DNA of 64,000 nucleotides from Plenodomus lindquistii. Lineage: Eukaryota; Ascomycota; Dothideomycetes; Pleosporales; Leptosphaeriaceae. A model generated the notes under the pieces. The model was given only the letters and a program-made list of their open reading frames with translations, searched no databases and was not told where the DNA came from. Positions within the stretch are counted from its first letter, which is position 1. Every line of letters starts with the position of its first letter. Positions 43,623 through 55,296 of this stretch are shown here, in pieces. The stretch lies in NCBI GenBank assembly GCA_025504975.1, contig JANUWI010000001.1:1798001-1862000 (forward strand), in the 5' to 3' direction. Both the position numbers and the translations under genes were made by a program.

Positions 43623-45351
43623 ATGAGTATGGCTCCGCGAAAGGGCACGCGACGAGCATGCGACCCTTGCTCCGTTCGCAAAGTCAGATGTGATGGCAAC
43701 CAGCCATGCTCACGATGTGAGGCTGCAAGTTGGGAGTGTACCTATCTCAAGACTCACGGCAAATCTGGACCCAAGGGACCCCGCCGGACGACAGAGGCGG
43801 CCATCAGACGTCTCCAAGAGCGGAGCAAGAGCAGCCATGAAGAGTCGAGGAGCACCAGCGAGGCCAGCTTCGATGCTACAAGTCCAGCAACCACCGAGTT
43901 CCCCTACATTGATCCCTTTCCGCCCATGAGCAATCAAGAGCTCGATTTCAAAGGCTGGCCAGACGCAGTCAGTCCAAATGTCTCTAGTGGAAACAGCGAG
44001 CTCCAAAGAATATCCATCTCGTGTATCTCGCAGTATCTGGAAATATACCAGGCGCGGGGCTACGGTATATGGCCGGTCGTGGACACTGAGGCACTGGTAG
44101 CTCGTCTACTAACCCACCCAGACGATCTGGAAGCATACGCACTCGCGACTTCCATTTGTGCCGCCATAGTGAGCCAGTTCTCTATCGATGTGGAGCCTGG
44201 AAGTCCCGTAGAGGGGCACTATCGAGTCTCATCCGGCGCTTTCGAGACAGAAGCGAAGAGGGCACGCAATGAGTCAGACCACATGGAAAATGTCTCGATT
44301 TTTTCGATACTGGGCAGCTTCTTCCTACATGTGTACTCTGCCAACATCGGACGCATGAATGTCTCTACTGTTCTTCTTGGAGAAGCCATTACGAAGCTGC
44401 ACATGGCCGGCCTACACAAGATATCATACTACCAGGGAATGACGCCAGAGCAAATGCAACATGCGTTGAGGATATACTGGCTTTTGTTCATCACGGAAAG
44501 GGCGCATTCTCTACAGCATGATGTGCCAACTATGTTGAAGCGGGCTCCTGATCTGCCACCCCTGGAAAACCTCCACGATGGCTCTGTCACGCCAGCATTC
44601 GTGCAACTTTGCCGCCTATTCAACATCCTCGATGCGACAATAACCGCAGACCCACTGACAGCTCGTCATGCGCTTGCCGTTGCGCAGCAGCAACTGAGCT
44701 GCGATGAGGCATCTCTCAGCCTTGAAAACGAACTCCAACGAGCCGACATCACCATGACTCAGCAATGGATGCGGATTTTCCTGTGGCAACACGCGCTCAA
44801 TGTTACCAACATGAGCAGCGAACACCAGAACGAAGAGTTTTCCTTCTCCTTCCCTGCCAAAGTTGCTCAAACCGTCCTGAGCAATCTAAGCAGTCTCTCT
44901 CGCCAAAGCATCGAGGCGCATGGTCCTGGCATGGTAGGGCAAATATTGCTAGACAACCTCGAACAACAGACTGATATCAACGCTGCAGGAATCCAAACTT
45001 TTCGATGTGGCGAACTCTCTCGCAGACGTTATGATGATCATGCCCTCCATGAATCACGAATCCCACTTCGGAATCGGACCACGAGATTTGATTCACTCTC
45101 TTTCGCAGATCCTTGCAGGGTTTCGCGGCGGTAATCCGGCGGTCATCGGGATTTTGCAGGAGAAGTTGGAAACGCTGGGTCTTTCGCATGGATCGCCACA
45201 AAAGCTGCTCGAGCTCTCGTCACCGGAGGAAGAGAAAGAAGAATGGCACGATAGGACGATGTCTACGCCTTCAAGCTTCCCAAGATTTACAGACCACGGC
45301 CCTCAATCGCCGAATTTTCCTACAAGCATGAGCATGGATGGGAACTACTGA
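43623..45351 (+). CDS. Zn2Cys6 binuclear-cluster transcription factor
   Basis: Nuclear regulator of about 557 residues. Near residues 13-39 the Gal4-type cluster follows CX2CX6CX5CX2CX6C exactly (CDPCSVRKVRC, then CSRC). It is followed by a basic linker with KSGPKGPRRTTEAAIRRLQE, a motif I associate with sugar-utilisation regulators of the maltose-activator type; that is only a weak hint. The fungal-specific transcription factor middle homology region covers about residues 125-330 (ISCISQYLEIYQARGYGIWP, then EAITKLHMAGLHK). One intron, 44934-44988 (GTAGGG...GCAG), restores the C-terminus ESKLFDVANSLADVMMIMPS; without it the frame runs into unrelated residues. It is the first gene beyond the RIP-mutated block, 450 bp from the TIR. 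Confidence 0.9.
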
Positions 45352-45968
45352 AAGGAGAGCATACGAAACTTTAGATTTTCTTTACCTCGGCATGCTCTCG
45401 AGCATTTTACCGCCAGCCTCACAAAGCCCACTCCTCCGAGCGATTGTCTACAACCAAAAATAGACGTCAGGACAACACGTGAACCTTTTCTGCAGCACGA
45501 TACCAAACCAAGACTCAGAGTGGCACACTTGGTGGCAAGGCTGGAATCGTGGCCCTGCAGAACCGCATCAAATGCTGAGAAATACTAGGAACTGACTAGC
45601 GGCGATGTACGGCAGGTCTTCACTTGCCAAGGAAGCCGATTTGCATCGAGGTCAGGTGTTCACGAGAATGAGAAATGTTCGGTTGTTTTCTCCGGTCCAA
45701 GGGTCTGTCGAAACGAACGCAGAAGGCTAGTCATGAATGGGTCCAAGAACAGGCGATGACCATGAAGATCAAGGATGAAGAAACGAACTACGAGTCAAGT
45801 ACCAATACGAGCGGGGAAACCTAACGATAACGATTATGATGCTCGACAGCGATATTTATGCAACGCCATGAGATAAGACCGCTGGGAGGATAGAAGACAG
45901 AGATACCTGTGGTTCTTTCAACTCAACGCCTGAAGCAAGAACGTCCATTCTGTAACTCGGCCTTCTCA
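45352..45968. other. Intergenic region, no supported gene
   Basis: 3' flanks of two convergent genes. No frame with recognisable content and no repeat. Confidence 0.4.
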
Positions 45969-46793
45969 TCATAATGTGGTTTCACGTGTACAACCAACAG
46001 CCTCCTCGCCCTCTCTCGTATCCACAGCATTCTCGCTCCTACACACTTCCGCATCAAACACAACCCTCTTGGCTACAGTCACCACCTCAACATACTGTTC
46101 CTCTTCCAGCCTCGGCATCCCCAGCTCCCATAATCCCTCACACCTCCGCCCACACCTCCTCTCCCTACCCCTCTCAACCCTATGCGCCGGCACTCCCCGA
46201 GGACAAAAGTGCCAATACCGCGTCTTCTTCGCCATTTCCACACTCACATCCACATCACCCTCGTACTCCATCTTAGGTAGATACTGGCCGACCCTTACCT
46301 CATCAACCCTGGTCTGGATGACCGTTTTCAAAGCGCCGAGGTAATTTTCCTCTTTGATCCAATCATGAAGGTCCCAGAGCTCCAGCGCCGCCGCAGCTTT
46401 CTGCAAGTGCTGGTATAGTGCGTAGTGGAAGCCTGTCAGCGCGGAGCGGAAAAAAGGGAAGGTACTTGGGTCGGAGAGGTATGTTACTATATGCAAAGCA
46501 ATTTCTTCGTCGTTGTGTAGTGCGGCGAGGTTGATGGAGGTGTCGTGTGGGTTTACGGAGAAGTGGTTGGCGAAGAGACGGTGCTGCAGGAGCAAAGAGC
46601 GTCGGACGGGGAAGGATTTGGTGTTGCATGTGAGGGTTATCCATATGGGTGGTGGGGGTGGGGAGGAGTACGAGGTGTTGATAGCGGGATCGGGTATGGC
46701 GATTGGCGGTGTTGTAGAGTGTGGGTATGTGTGTGGCGAGTGACGAGGGGTCGTCGATACCTGGCCCATTGTGTATGGTTTCGGCGATTGCAT
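45969..46793 (-). CDS. BTB-like hypothetical protein
   Basis: A single-exon frame of 274 residues. After a low-complexity Pro/Ser/Thr-rich start, residues about 50-135 look like a divergent BTB/POZ fold: WITLTCNTKSFPVRRSLLLQ, HFSVNPHDTSINLAAL and a helical segment FRSALTGFHYALYQHLQKAA, ending with WDLHDWIKEENYLGALKTVI. The last 80 residues are rich in Arg/Glu/Val. Some fungal BTB-like proteins act as adaptors for cullin-3 ligases, but no partner can be inferred. The start at 46793 is the first Met; MGQV at residue 9 is a possible alternative. Confidence 0.6.
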   Translation of the reverse strand: MQSPKPYTMGQVSTTPRHSPHTYPHSTTPPIAIPDPAINTSYSSPPPPPIWITLTCNTKSFPVRRSLLLQHRLFANHFSVNPHDTSINLAALHNDEEIALHIVTYLSDPSTFPFFRSALTGFHYALYQHLQKAAAALELWDLHDWIKEENYLGALKTVIQTRVDEVRVGQYLPKMEYEGDVDVSVEMAKKTRYWHFCPRGVPAHRVERGRERRCGRRCEGLWELGMPRLEEEQYVEVVTVAKRVVFDAEVCRSENAVDTREGEEAVGCTRETTL

Positions 46794-47683
46794 TTGGGAG
46801 GACCGCTGAGGTAAGCTGGCCTTGGTGTTGATGCAGTCAACAGAAGATAGATTCTAGCAAGATTGTAAGATTTATAGGGCTGTTGGCTATGAAGCAAACT
46901 TTCGAGAGCCATGAGACGTTGCTACATGTTTCGGTCGTGACTTGTATCTAGTGGAAGTAGCAATCGGCTGTGAGACATACTGCCGGTCGGTCTCAGCTAC
47001 TTGACTGATACAAAAACTGACAGTCTCAGTATTACACATCGGCGAGTTTAAGTCGAGCGACTGATGTGTTTTTGGACTCGCTGCTACACTCAGCTGCTTG
47101 GTGAGAGTTCGGGCACTATCACGGTTACCTGGTTGTCCCAACAGCAGTTGGCGCACCAGAAGCAGTGCGCGTGATGCTTCGCGAGAGGTCGGAAATTCGT
47201 TCGATGACGATGAATAGATTCAGTGTACCGTTTGTCGCAATCATGACCATTGATGGGTGCTTGGGTCGGCTCTCCTAGCGTGGCATCAACGTCGTTTGCC
47301 TTGCCATCCAAATCGTCCCTGCACATGTGATGCTAAGATGAATATCATTGCTATCCGAGGTAGCAGTTGTGTTTCACTCGCAGAATTTACCGCTCAAGCT
47401 AGGGCGGAACTCTCTTTTGTGGAAAGCTACTGCGTTGGATGATCTCGATTGGTATTGTGGGTGGGGGTGACAAACGCCTTCACTGTGACGAGCACGAGAT
47501 CGTCAACGCCCGTTTCCACTGCCACCAAAGCAGCAACAAGGCAGCGACTTTTAGCCAGAAAAGCCTGCTCTTGTGCACCTCTCGATCGCCCTCGTCTGCG
47601 AACCACCAATCTCGTATGTTACGCCCTCACATCCTGACTCTTTCTCACCCACTCACACCTGGTCTCCGAGATCATATCACACT
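46794..47683. other. Intergenic region between divergent genes
   Basis: Only short, mutually overlapping frames. It probably contains the promoters of the BTB-like gene and the 47684 gene. Pyrimidine-rich sequence (ctcacatcctgactctttctc) precedes the ATG at 47684, as is common in fungal 5' leaders. Confidence 0.4.
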
Positions 47684-49849
47684 ATGGCAAGCCCCCCGGC
47701 GGCTGCCATCAACGGTCTACGCGACTTCTTCGCTCGCAGTGAAAAAGACAAGCTGTCGGCGGATCTCAAGCGCGCCCTTACTCTCCTCCAGCTCGATGGC
47801 CTCGACGCACTCGAGGAGCGCTTCCTTGCAACTGACGCTTTCCTCAAGCCATGGGCCGTCTTCCGCGACTCCATTATGCTCCTGCGGCCCGATGCGATGC
47901 CACGACCGACCTTGGTGAAGAACAAGGCTTCCGAGACTGGAATGTCACGTTCGGATGTATTGTATTTCTATACCCAATTCGACGAAGGCACATTGCGCTA
48001 CGACTCCCGCGCAGACAGGTACAGCCTTGAGTATACCCCCGACAGTACCATGTACGGTGTGATAGACAAGAGCAGTTGGAGTATTGAAGCTTACGAAAAG
48101 CACCTGTATGCCTGGCTGCTGCAAGAGTTCAAAATCGGAAAGAAGCGCAATACTTGGGGTTTCAAGTACTTCGAGCTCCAGAGTGCTGGTAAAGCCTGGG
48201 AGACTGTGTTCGTGCCCATCGCCAATGCAGTGCGCGCTTCGTATGATATCAAAGGCAGACGCTTCTACGGACGCCTGGCGCTGTTTGTTGAGAGCAGGTG
48301 TCCTTCTCGTCTTGCGTTTCCCGAGAATAATGTTGGTGTCACAAAGAGCGAATTGTTATCGCCGTCGCCATTCCGCGTTGTATCGATGCCGAAGAAGCAG
48401 CCGACTGGTAGCGACCGTGCTGCATTCGCTAAGCGTCTGAACGGCCCAGGTATGCTGACGAAGAAACATTACGATGAGACAGAAAAGGAACTACGCCATG
48501 TGTATCCGCAGTATGGTGGCCTGGTCGAGCGCCCTAAGTTCAAAATCAAGATGGAGGAGTGGTTAGCTGAGCAGCGAGTACGAGCGGACGCGAGGAAGGC
48601 TCTTGAGAAAGTCGGAGAAGTGCGCAGCTTCCAGCCTCAGATCGTACAGCATGAAATCGAACGCAGCGAGAGCCACAAAGGCTGGCAAAATGAACAGCCC
48701 CAACAGGAGCCATCGCGCGACGAAGGCACCAGCCCGATCAAACGAGCCTTTGACAGTATCCGCCGCTCAGTCTCGAACACTGTCATGAAGCGAGGCTCGA
48801 AGGAATTGCCGAAGAGTCCGCTCCATGGTGTCACTCGTCAACTCCACTTCCCCGATGATCCACCCAGTCTCTCGAAGCCTGAACACGAGGCTCAGCCAAG
48901 TCTGGGGCGCGAGCGATCTACTTCCCTAGACTCCTCTAATACTGTGCTCGTCACACCCTGGCCCCGTTCTGAGATGACCCGCAACCCATCGTATTCCTCC
49001 ATCCGCGACTCCAATCCCTTTAGCGAGGAGCTGCCGAATAGGACAAAGACGCAATCGCCGCGTAAAAGTAGAGAAGAAGACGTCGAGTTTGAACCGACCA
49101 GCGAGCCGGGGACGATCCTGCGCCTAATGGAAGAAGAGAAACACTTTGCTGCAGTAGCTGCGAAAAGGTCATTACCGGAACCATTCCTACGACAACAGAA
49201 GTCCTTTGGTGATGTCCGCCTTCCTAGTTATGAGGGCAATGGGTACGCCAATGAGATCTCGCTCACAAAGCTGCATGCTAGCCGCAAGGAGGCCGCCCGC
49301 ACGCCCAAGCCAACACGTCTGCCTGTTCCAATCAAGCCTACGGCTTACGGCGGACCTCTTCGTGTCGTCCATCACGAGTCAGCTAGTAAACCAGCACCGA
49401 AAACAGTTCCTTGGCCAGGTTTTGAGGATGACGACGTCTTCAGGCCTGCGGTCCCCATGAAGAGCCAAGAGCCCTTGAGCAGCCAGCTTCGCCAAGTTAG
49501 CAAATCTCAGCCGGAACAGGAGGTGGGTCCGGGGTCTCGCAACGTCACGCGCATTGTGTCGAAGGCCAATATTCGTGCTGCAATCGGGGATGTCTCTCGT
49601 GAAGGCTCCACCGAAGATTTGCCTTTACCTGCACCTATGCCATATGCTGCTGGGCCAGCGAGGGCCCTAAGTCCGGGAGGTTCAAAGTTGCACACGTACA
49701 ACACTCATCTCTTCCCTCGTAAAGAGCGCAAGGACAACTCGCTTGGCACAGTGGCCGCTGGAAGTGGAAGTCGTTATGAGGCTGGCGGCCAGTACGAGAT
49801 GGAAGTGTTAAAGAAGAAGTCGGAGAAGGAAGAGTGCGGGAAGGCTTAG
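47684..49849 (+). CDS. Conserved fungal protein of unknown function with a long disordered C-terminus
   Basis: A single-exon frame of 721 residues from the ATG at 47684; an in-frame upstream start at 47573 is a TTG. The first 230 or so residues look folded (INGLRDFFARSEKDKLSADL, LYFYTQFDEGTLRYDSRADR, WLLQEFKIGKKRNTWGFKYF). From about 250 on, the sequence is low complexity, rich in Ser/Pro/Lys/Arg/Glu with many SP and RxxS sites, suggesting a disordered, phosphorylated region. There is no signal peptide or membrane helix. I do not recognise the fold or a function. Confidence 0.8.
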   Translation: MASPPAAAINGLRDFFARSEKDKLSADLKRALTLLQLDGLDALEERFLATDAFLKPWAVFRDSIMLLRPDAMPRPTLVKNKASETGMSRSDVLYFYTQFDEGTLRYDSRADRYSLEYTPDSTMYGVIDKSSWSIEAYEKHLYAWLLQEFKIGKKRNTWGFKYFELQSAGKAWETVFVPIANAVRASYDIKGRRFYGRLALFVESRCPSRLAFPENNVGVTKSELLSPSPFRVVSMPKKQPTGSDRAAFAKRLNGPGMLTKKHYDETEKELRHVYPQYGGLVERPKFKIKMEEWLAEQRVRADARKALEKVGEVRSFQPQIVQHEIERSESHKGWQNEQPQQEPSRDEGTSPIKRAFDSIRRSVSNTVMKRGSKELPKSPLHGVTRQLHFPDDPPSLSKPEHEAQPSLGRERSTSLDSSNTVLVTPWPRSEMTRNPSYSSIRDSNPFSEELPNRTKTQSPRKSREEDVEFEPTSEPGTILRLMEEEKHFAAVAAKRSLPEPFLRQQKSFGDVRLPSYEGNGYANEISLTKLHASRKEAARTPKPTRLPVPIKPTAYGGPLRVVHHESASKPAPKTVPWPGFEDDDVFRPAVPMKSQEPLSSQLRQVSKSQPEQEVGPGSRNVTRIVSKANIRAAIGDVSREGSTEDLPLPAPMPYAAGPARALSPGGSKLHTYNTHLFPRKERKDNSLGTVAAGSGSRYEAGGQYEMEVLKKKSEKEECGKA

Positions 49850-50716
49850 AGCTCAGTTCGTGAGAGAATGCTCAACTCATGTAAGGTACTCAAGACGTGT
49901 TGACGACCGTGCACAACAGCGCATGGATGAGAAGGACCTGACGCTAGTATGAGCTGTTTTCGGCGAACACGTGGACGTGGTGAAGACCATTGGTGTATTT
50001 GCATGAGAGAGGACGAGTTTTGTTCGCAGGGGATACTGAATTTGGAAAGCGTGGAGGGTCGTGTCATGGAGAGCCCAAGTGCATGCGTACGTGACCGGAC
50101 ATCATGAGAGACCTCGGCTGCCATGTAGCCCGGTCGTGTTGCAGTCAGTCAGTGAGCATACAAAAAAACTTTTAATACCGAACAGAGGGTTCGGAGCTAT
50201 ATTGCATGATCATTGCATGGACAAATGCGAGGGGAGGCGTGACGTTTGATGGACGAATGCTTAACGTGTCGCGAAACGCGAATGCACCACGCTAGGGCTG
50301 AGCCCCTTCAATTTCGCGCGGGATGTGTTGGCCTATGCTGATTCGTGGTTGATGACCTAGATGAAATAGAAGTTATTTGATCATGAACTAGATTGACTGT
50401 TTGTTTAATTGTAAGATAAACAACTGTTCGCAACTGCCTTGATCATTAACCTTCTGAGGAACGCGACTAACGCTGCATCCGGTTAGGCCACATCGTCATG
50501 ATGTTACCGTCATCGATCGCAACCAGACCTATCCCAACCTTCCATCAGTTGGGCATCTCGTACGGGGCGTCTTCTGGTGGTGGTGAGGCTGAATCTTGAC
50601 TGCAACATCCCACCGCAAATGAAATGAGACGAGATTGAGGCACTCCCGGCTCGAGATGCGTCATTGCGAACACGATCAACCGTCGGACGTACAGAATCTT
50701 GAAGCTCAGGAGTAAC
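49850..50716. other. Intergenic region, no supported gene
   Basis: About 870 bp of ordinary composition without coding signal or repeat. It holds the terminator of the upstream gene and the promoter of the F-box gene. Confidence 0.4.
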
Positions 50717-52079
50717 ATGGGCAACGCCTTTTCCTCAACTAACGCTGGGAATTGGAAAAGCGATGTGAGATATGCAATGGAATCAGGCGCATTCTGCGTG
50801 ATCTGTGGCGGCCCGTTTGATATCGAGGGAGATGTTTACAACATCGACCCAAAAGATCCGCGTTTTGCAGTCAGTACACCACATCAATGCTGTATGATAT
50901 CGGAAGCTAATGTTAGGACACTAGTGGCTATTCCAGTTTCGCCTACTAGGCCACGTTTCAGATGTTCCAGTAGCCAAGGTAGCGAGCGAGAAGGCGACGT
51001 AGGTTGGCAACTTATGGGTGTAGAAACTACACTGCTGATGATCTTCAGGGCGAAGAATGATACCGAAGTCGAGGACATATTCCTCTCCGAACGCGCCTGG
51101 TTTAGGATGTCAGGAACCCAACACTTCCATGTTCCAAGTCAGGATACCCTCGGTGACGTATGGTTCAACACACCATCCTACACACAAGATGCAGGCAATT
51201 TGTTTCCATTGCACGAGGCTTGCATTTCTATAAGCTGCAAAGTCATCGAAAGCCTTCAATTCAAGCACACAGAACGCAAACCGGAGCCTGAACTTGCTGT
51301 CTTGAGCCAGCTCTTGAACGCACGATTCAGAGATCGTCATGCGAATTCGAATGTGCCAGACGAGATGCGCAATGATTTGTTCAACCTGTGTGGAGTTTCA
51401 GATCATTTTGGGCCCCGAAGCGTACTGGCAATGACAAGACTTGAGTGGTGGGGTGGCGAGTACGATGTGAGTAGCCGGTAACCTCTTCGAATATTGCGCT
51501 GATCATCCGCAGAGGTTCTATACCAATCCTCTGGACGAAGCCAAGACTTCGCCTCTTGCCCTCAGCATACTGCAGAATTCACCCCGCATGAAACTTGAGC
51601 AATACCACACGTGGGATCCATGTCGAGAACCAACCACTTTGGAAAGGGTCCCACCCGAGCTCATGGACTTGATTTGCGTTGATCTACCGGCACGATCGGT
51701 TGTTGCGCTGCACCGAACGTCGAAGACTCTCGCTGCGAAAACACCAATGGATAACGTGTTTTGGCGTGACAGTCTTTGTAATGGAAGTCTGCACCCGCAT
51801 CTCTGGGATCTTGACGCCAAGTGGATTGAACGTCATCTTCAGGAATCACGATTTAGTTCCCCGGATCCAGATGCTGCCTTTGACTGGAGATGCGCTGCTC
51901 AAAATTTATCCATCCACTATTTAGCCAAAGGTTACGGTGAACACAATGCAACAAACGTACCACATCAGCTTTGGAACCGGTGTAGGGTATGGAATATCAT
52001 CGAGGAAGCGTTGACGGCGAGTCGCACGAAGGCAGTGGAACAACATAATCGGAATTGTATGCGTACATTCGAGAAATAA
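50717..52079 (+). CDS. F-box protein with possible N-myristoylation signal
   Basis: Exons 50717-51466 and 51513-52079; the intron has GTGAGT...CGCAG. The protein has about 438 residues. An F-box lies near residues 285-325 (TLERVPPELMDLICVDLPAR, then SVVALHRTSKTLA), followed by a tail with WRCAAQNLSIHYL. F-box proteins bind Skp1 and recruit substrates to SCF ubiquitin ligases; the substrate here is unknown. The start at 50717 gives MGNAFSS, a fair match to the myristoylation consensus MGxxxS, which would tether the protein to membranes. Near the N-terminus CVICGG is a possible metal-binding pair. An in-frame upstream TTG is not used as start. Confidence 0.8.
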
Positions 52080-52105
52080 GTGATATGCTACCTTACATTC
52101 TTCCT

Positions 52106-52957
52106 TCACGACTCTGCGACTGTAGCAACAAAACCCTGCCAGCTGTCTGCCCACTGGTTATAGAATTCAGCGCTTGCGCTTGTCACAAAGACGTACTGTG
52201 CCCGATACTTCAGCGATTTTGTCAAGCGTTCCACTTGTTCTGCCGGTACGGAATGCAACATATAGCACGACTGCGAGCGACCATATGGCGACGTCTGCAA
52301 CCATGCTTGGTAATCCTTGGTCACAAATTGGGCGTACGAGGTCTCCACCACGACTGTGATGTCAGGGCCTGGAGTTGCAAGTCCAGCATTGACAGCCGTT
52401 CCTGGGTTATGGATGGACTATTCCCTAATTAGCTTGTGCCAATGAGAGCTGGTTTCTGAGATCTGGAACATGCCAGTGGATTGGCACCAAGAGCCTTGGT
52501 TGAGTGGACTTTTCGATCAATATCATCCAGATATCCCTTCACCGCTTTTGTGTACAAGTTTACAGTCTCGTCGATAAAAATCCCTTGTAGTGCATGACTA
52601 AGCTCGACCGCTCTGGAGGCGTACGTCTCGATATCTTCCAGAACATCGCTTATGCGCCTATTACAATACGTGGCGCGCACGTATCCTACGAGAGTGACGT
52701 TTCGGTAAGCTTTCAGCCGGAGAATCTCCCGAACATAGTCTGTATTTGGCCACCACGGCGCCTCACCAGGGCCGCTGTTAGGATTGATAACGATCACAAA
52801 ATGGAGAGTTGGATATTTTTCCAGGCTGAGGCAAAGTTAGGTCCTCGGTATATCTCGGCGACGAAGAAACATACGCTGCATAGAGAGGATTCCAAGCGCC
52901 AGGATCCGGATATATGTACAGAGGAAGAAGAATTCTGGTATTTGAAACAGTCGTCAT
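52106..52957 (-). CDS. Spherulin-4-like (spherulation-specific family 4) protein, cytosolic form
   Basis: A cell-surface or stress-associated family named after a Physarum encystment protein; the TIM-barrel-like domain has no settled enzymatic role. Start at 52957 (MTTVSNTRILLPLYIYPDPG). Intron 1 is 52826-52874 (GTATGT...TCAG). Exon 2 carries LHFVIVINPNSGPGEAPWWP and YVRATYCNRRISDVLEDIET. Intron 2 is 52418-52473 and begins with GC (GCATGT...ATAG); it joins GANPL to SIHNPGTAVNAGLATPGPDI in phase 0. The end is YVFVTSASAEF...WQGFVATVAES. There is no signal peptide. It lies next to a second member on the same strand, so a tandem pair. Confidence 0.87.
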
Positions 52958-53273
52958 GATTTAGAATAGTTGAGGAGCGATTGAAATGAGTACGTGACCT
53001 AGAGAGTGGCCGCACTTAACCCCACCAAGGGATTGCCAAGTTTAGACCACGACCATTGGACAAAAATACTCATACGCCCAGGCGGACGCTATTGTAGTTG
53101 GAGCTCTCAACAAAACTCTTGGTGGGGTTGCCCGTATCCGCCTAAGGTTACCACATCAAGCGCTGATTAACCCAACGTAGTAGGATCCTCACTTCACTAC
53201 AACCTCACTATAATTTGGGTTGATAATGCTGATGAAGACCTTCAACACGCTTTCGTATTATCGCCTAACCTCT
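52958..53273. other. Spacer between tandem spherulin-4-like genes
   Basis: 316 bp holding the promoter of the 52957 gene and the 3' end of its neighbour. No other signal seen. Confidence 0.4.
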
Positions 53274-54533
53274 CTACCAGATTATTTCTAGCCACTCCAT
53301 CAACAAAGTGCCATATCCTTCATATACCTTTTCCGTCAAATCAGTAATATACAACCACTCAACATCTCGCCTTATGTCATCAACAATTCTCCGTAAGCCA
53401 GTCCTTCCGAGATCCTGAGGAGTAGAATGCACCAGCATTGCCAAATCGTCGCGGTTTTGCCTCAGCCCATCCAATTTGGTGGTTAAATCTTTCTTTCGTG
53501 GCATATCCGCATACGCGCCCTCAAAGATGATGGTCAGATTAGGCATTGACCCCATTACACTCGCATCAGGTATCCGTCCAGGATTATGCACCACAAGCGT
53601 ACTACCAACGAAGCCGTCTGAGTTCCGCACCGTTGTGCTGATATTCTTCAAATAGGCGGCGGTATTGTTGTCGTCCTTGTACGGCGTGTGATCGAAGAAG
53701 ATTCCAGCCAGCGCCATATCGGAGCTGACATTAGACCATCCCGCGTATGTCTCAATCTCCTTTCGCACAGTTGCGTTGTCCGTGGCACCGCCTGCGACAT
53801 CGATATACCCCAGTGTCTGCACATTGGGGTACCTGTTCAACGCCTTCACTACTGTGATGTATTCCCCTGTTGGCCAAACTGCGGGCCCTGGACCATCAGC
53901 AGGGTTGATTACGATGGTAAAGTTTGTGTCGACGTGTTTGCCAATACTGCGTTACACAGGTCAGCTCAGTTCCAGGTTCCAAGAAGATGTGAGTAAGACA
54001 TACGCTGCGTACAAGGGCTCCCACGCGCCAGGTGCAGGGTACATATAGAACGGTATCAACACATTGATCGGCAATGGCTTGATCAGCTTTTGAGGCAGGA
54101 TTATGCTTAGAGGTATTGCAACGGCCAATATAACAGCAATTCCAAACGTCACCGAAAGCGCAATCATACGATCCTTGACTATGCCGCATATCCTCGACTT
54201 CTTGGGAACCGGCTCGTATTCCCGCTGGTACTGTTCGCACCCAGCAAACGATGCCATTGTGGACTTTTCATCGTATTCATAAGGTCTTAGCTTCGAAGGT
54301 GCGAGGACCGCTTTCTTGGGCAACTCCAATGATTCTGAGCTTACTGTGCTTTTGAATGATGGCCGAATGGATGTCTCGTATACACTTGGTGGTGTTGCGC
54401 TCCTGGATGTGCGTTTGTTGTTTGGGGGGATGGCGAGGTTGTAGGGGTTTGAGATGTTGCGGCGGGAGGTTGATGCGCGCTTTTCTCGGTTGTAAGTGGA
54501 GAGAGCTTGTATGTGTGGCATTGGGAGAGACAT
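53274..54533 (-). CDS. Spherulin-4-like protein with N-terminal cytosolic tail and membrane anchor
   Basis: Two exons: 54004-54533 and 53274-53946, with intron 53947-54003 (GTATGT...GCAG). The first 120 or so residues are basic and Ser-rich (YNREKRASTSRRNISNPYNL). A single strong helix follows (ALSVTFGIAVILAVAIPLSI), then the spherulin-4 domain (VLIPFYMYPAPGAWEPLYAA, FTIVINPADGPGPAVWPTGE, ETYAGWSNVS, TLVVHNPGR). The topology is type II: tail inside, domain outside. The domain shares the architecture of the 52106-52957 protein but lacks part of the conserved NPNSGPG motif (NPADGPG). It ends at TAG 53274-53276. Confidence 0.87.
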
Positions 54534-55296
54534 TGTGTCAAGATTGGTGCAGATTTGGGGTCACTGGGTAGGATATTGGGGACTTGATGTGGGTTTAAGG
54601 ATGGGAAACAGTTTACATTCCTCGGTTCTCAGGCAACATCACGATGCAACTCGGGGTGTGGCGAACGAATCATTCTTGTCCAATGATGGGAGTCAGTATA
54701 TAGTATTCCCTTTTTCAGATAGGCCTTTTCGAAGTCCCATTTTTGGGTGCATCCATCGCGTTTGGATCGCAAGGGACGATTGAGTTGCCCGCAGAGACTG
54801 GACGAAAATCATTTGTAAGAGTTCGAGACCAAGACCAATTGCCCTTGTAAGATGTGTTGGAGTTCATAGCCCACATACGAGATTGCTTTTGGGGCCTAGT
54901 CCCACATACTTTGTACACTATGTACGATCATGCTGATGGTGGAGGCGTGGGGCTGGGCCCGGCAGCGACTCCCCGATTTCTGGCGAAGCGCGTCACTTTC
55001 GAACTCGATCCCCAAAACACTCGTGATCGGGCACTACCATAATCACCCTTACGCTGATGGATGTTCCTGTCAGTAACTGACTGCATAGTTCTTCCGTAAT
55101 AAATTTTACCACATCACAGCGCTTGTACAGTGGTGTGGAATTCATGCGACGAGATGCGCAGTAATCACATGTTTCCGCCCCCAATAGGCTTGGGTTCGGC
55201 CTACAACTTGGCTGCATCTCGCTTTGCGAAGACGCGCTGCTGGAAATGCGACAGTTTTATCTCTAACGGCGCCAGTAGAGGCTCCCAGTAAAGCGC
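54534..55296. other. Intergenic region between divergent genes
   Basis: 763 bp with short frames only. A minus frame at 55142-55492 overlaps the spliced first exons of the plus-strand gene and is judged a shadow. Confidence 0.4.

Noticed and set aside
52418..52473. Apparent frameshift in the first spherulin-4-like gene
   Set aside because: A GC-AG intron in phase 0 with a CTAAT branch point explains the break and restores the conserved HNPGTAVN segment, so the gene is intact.
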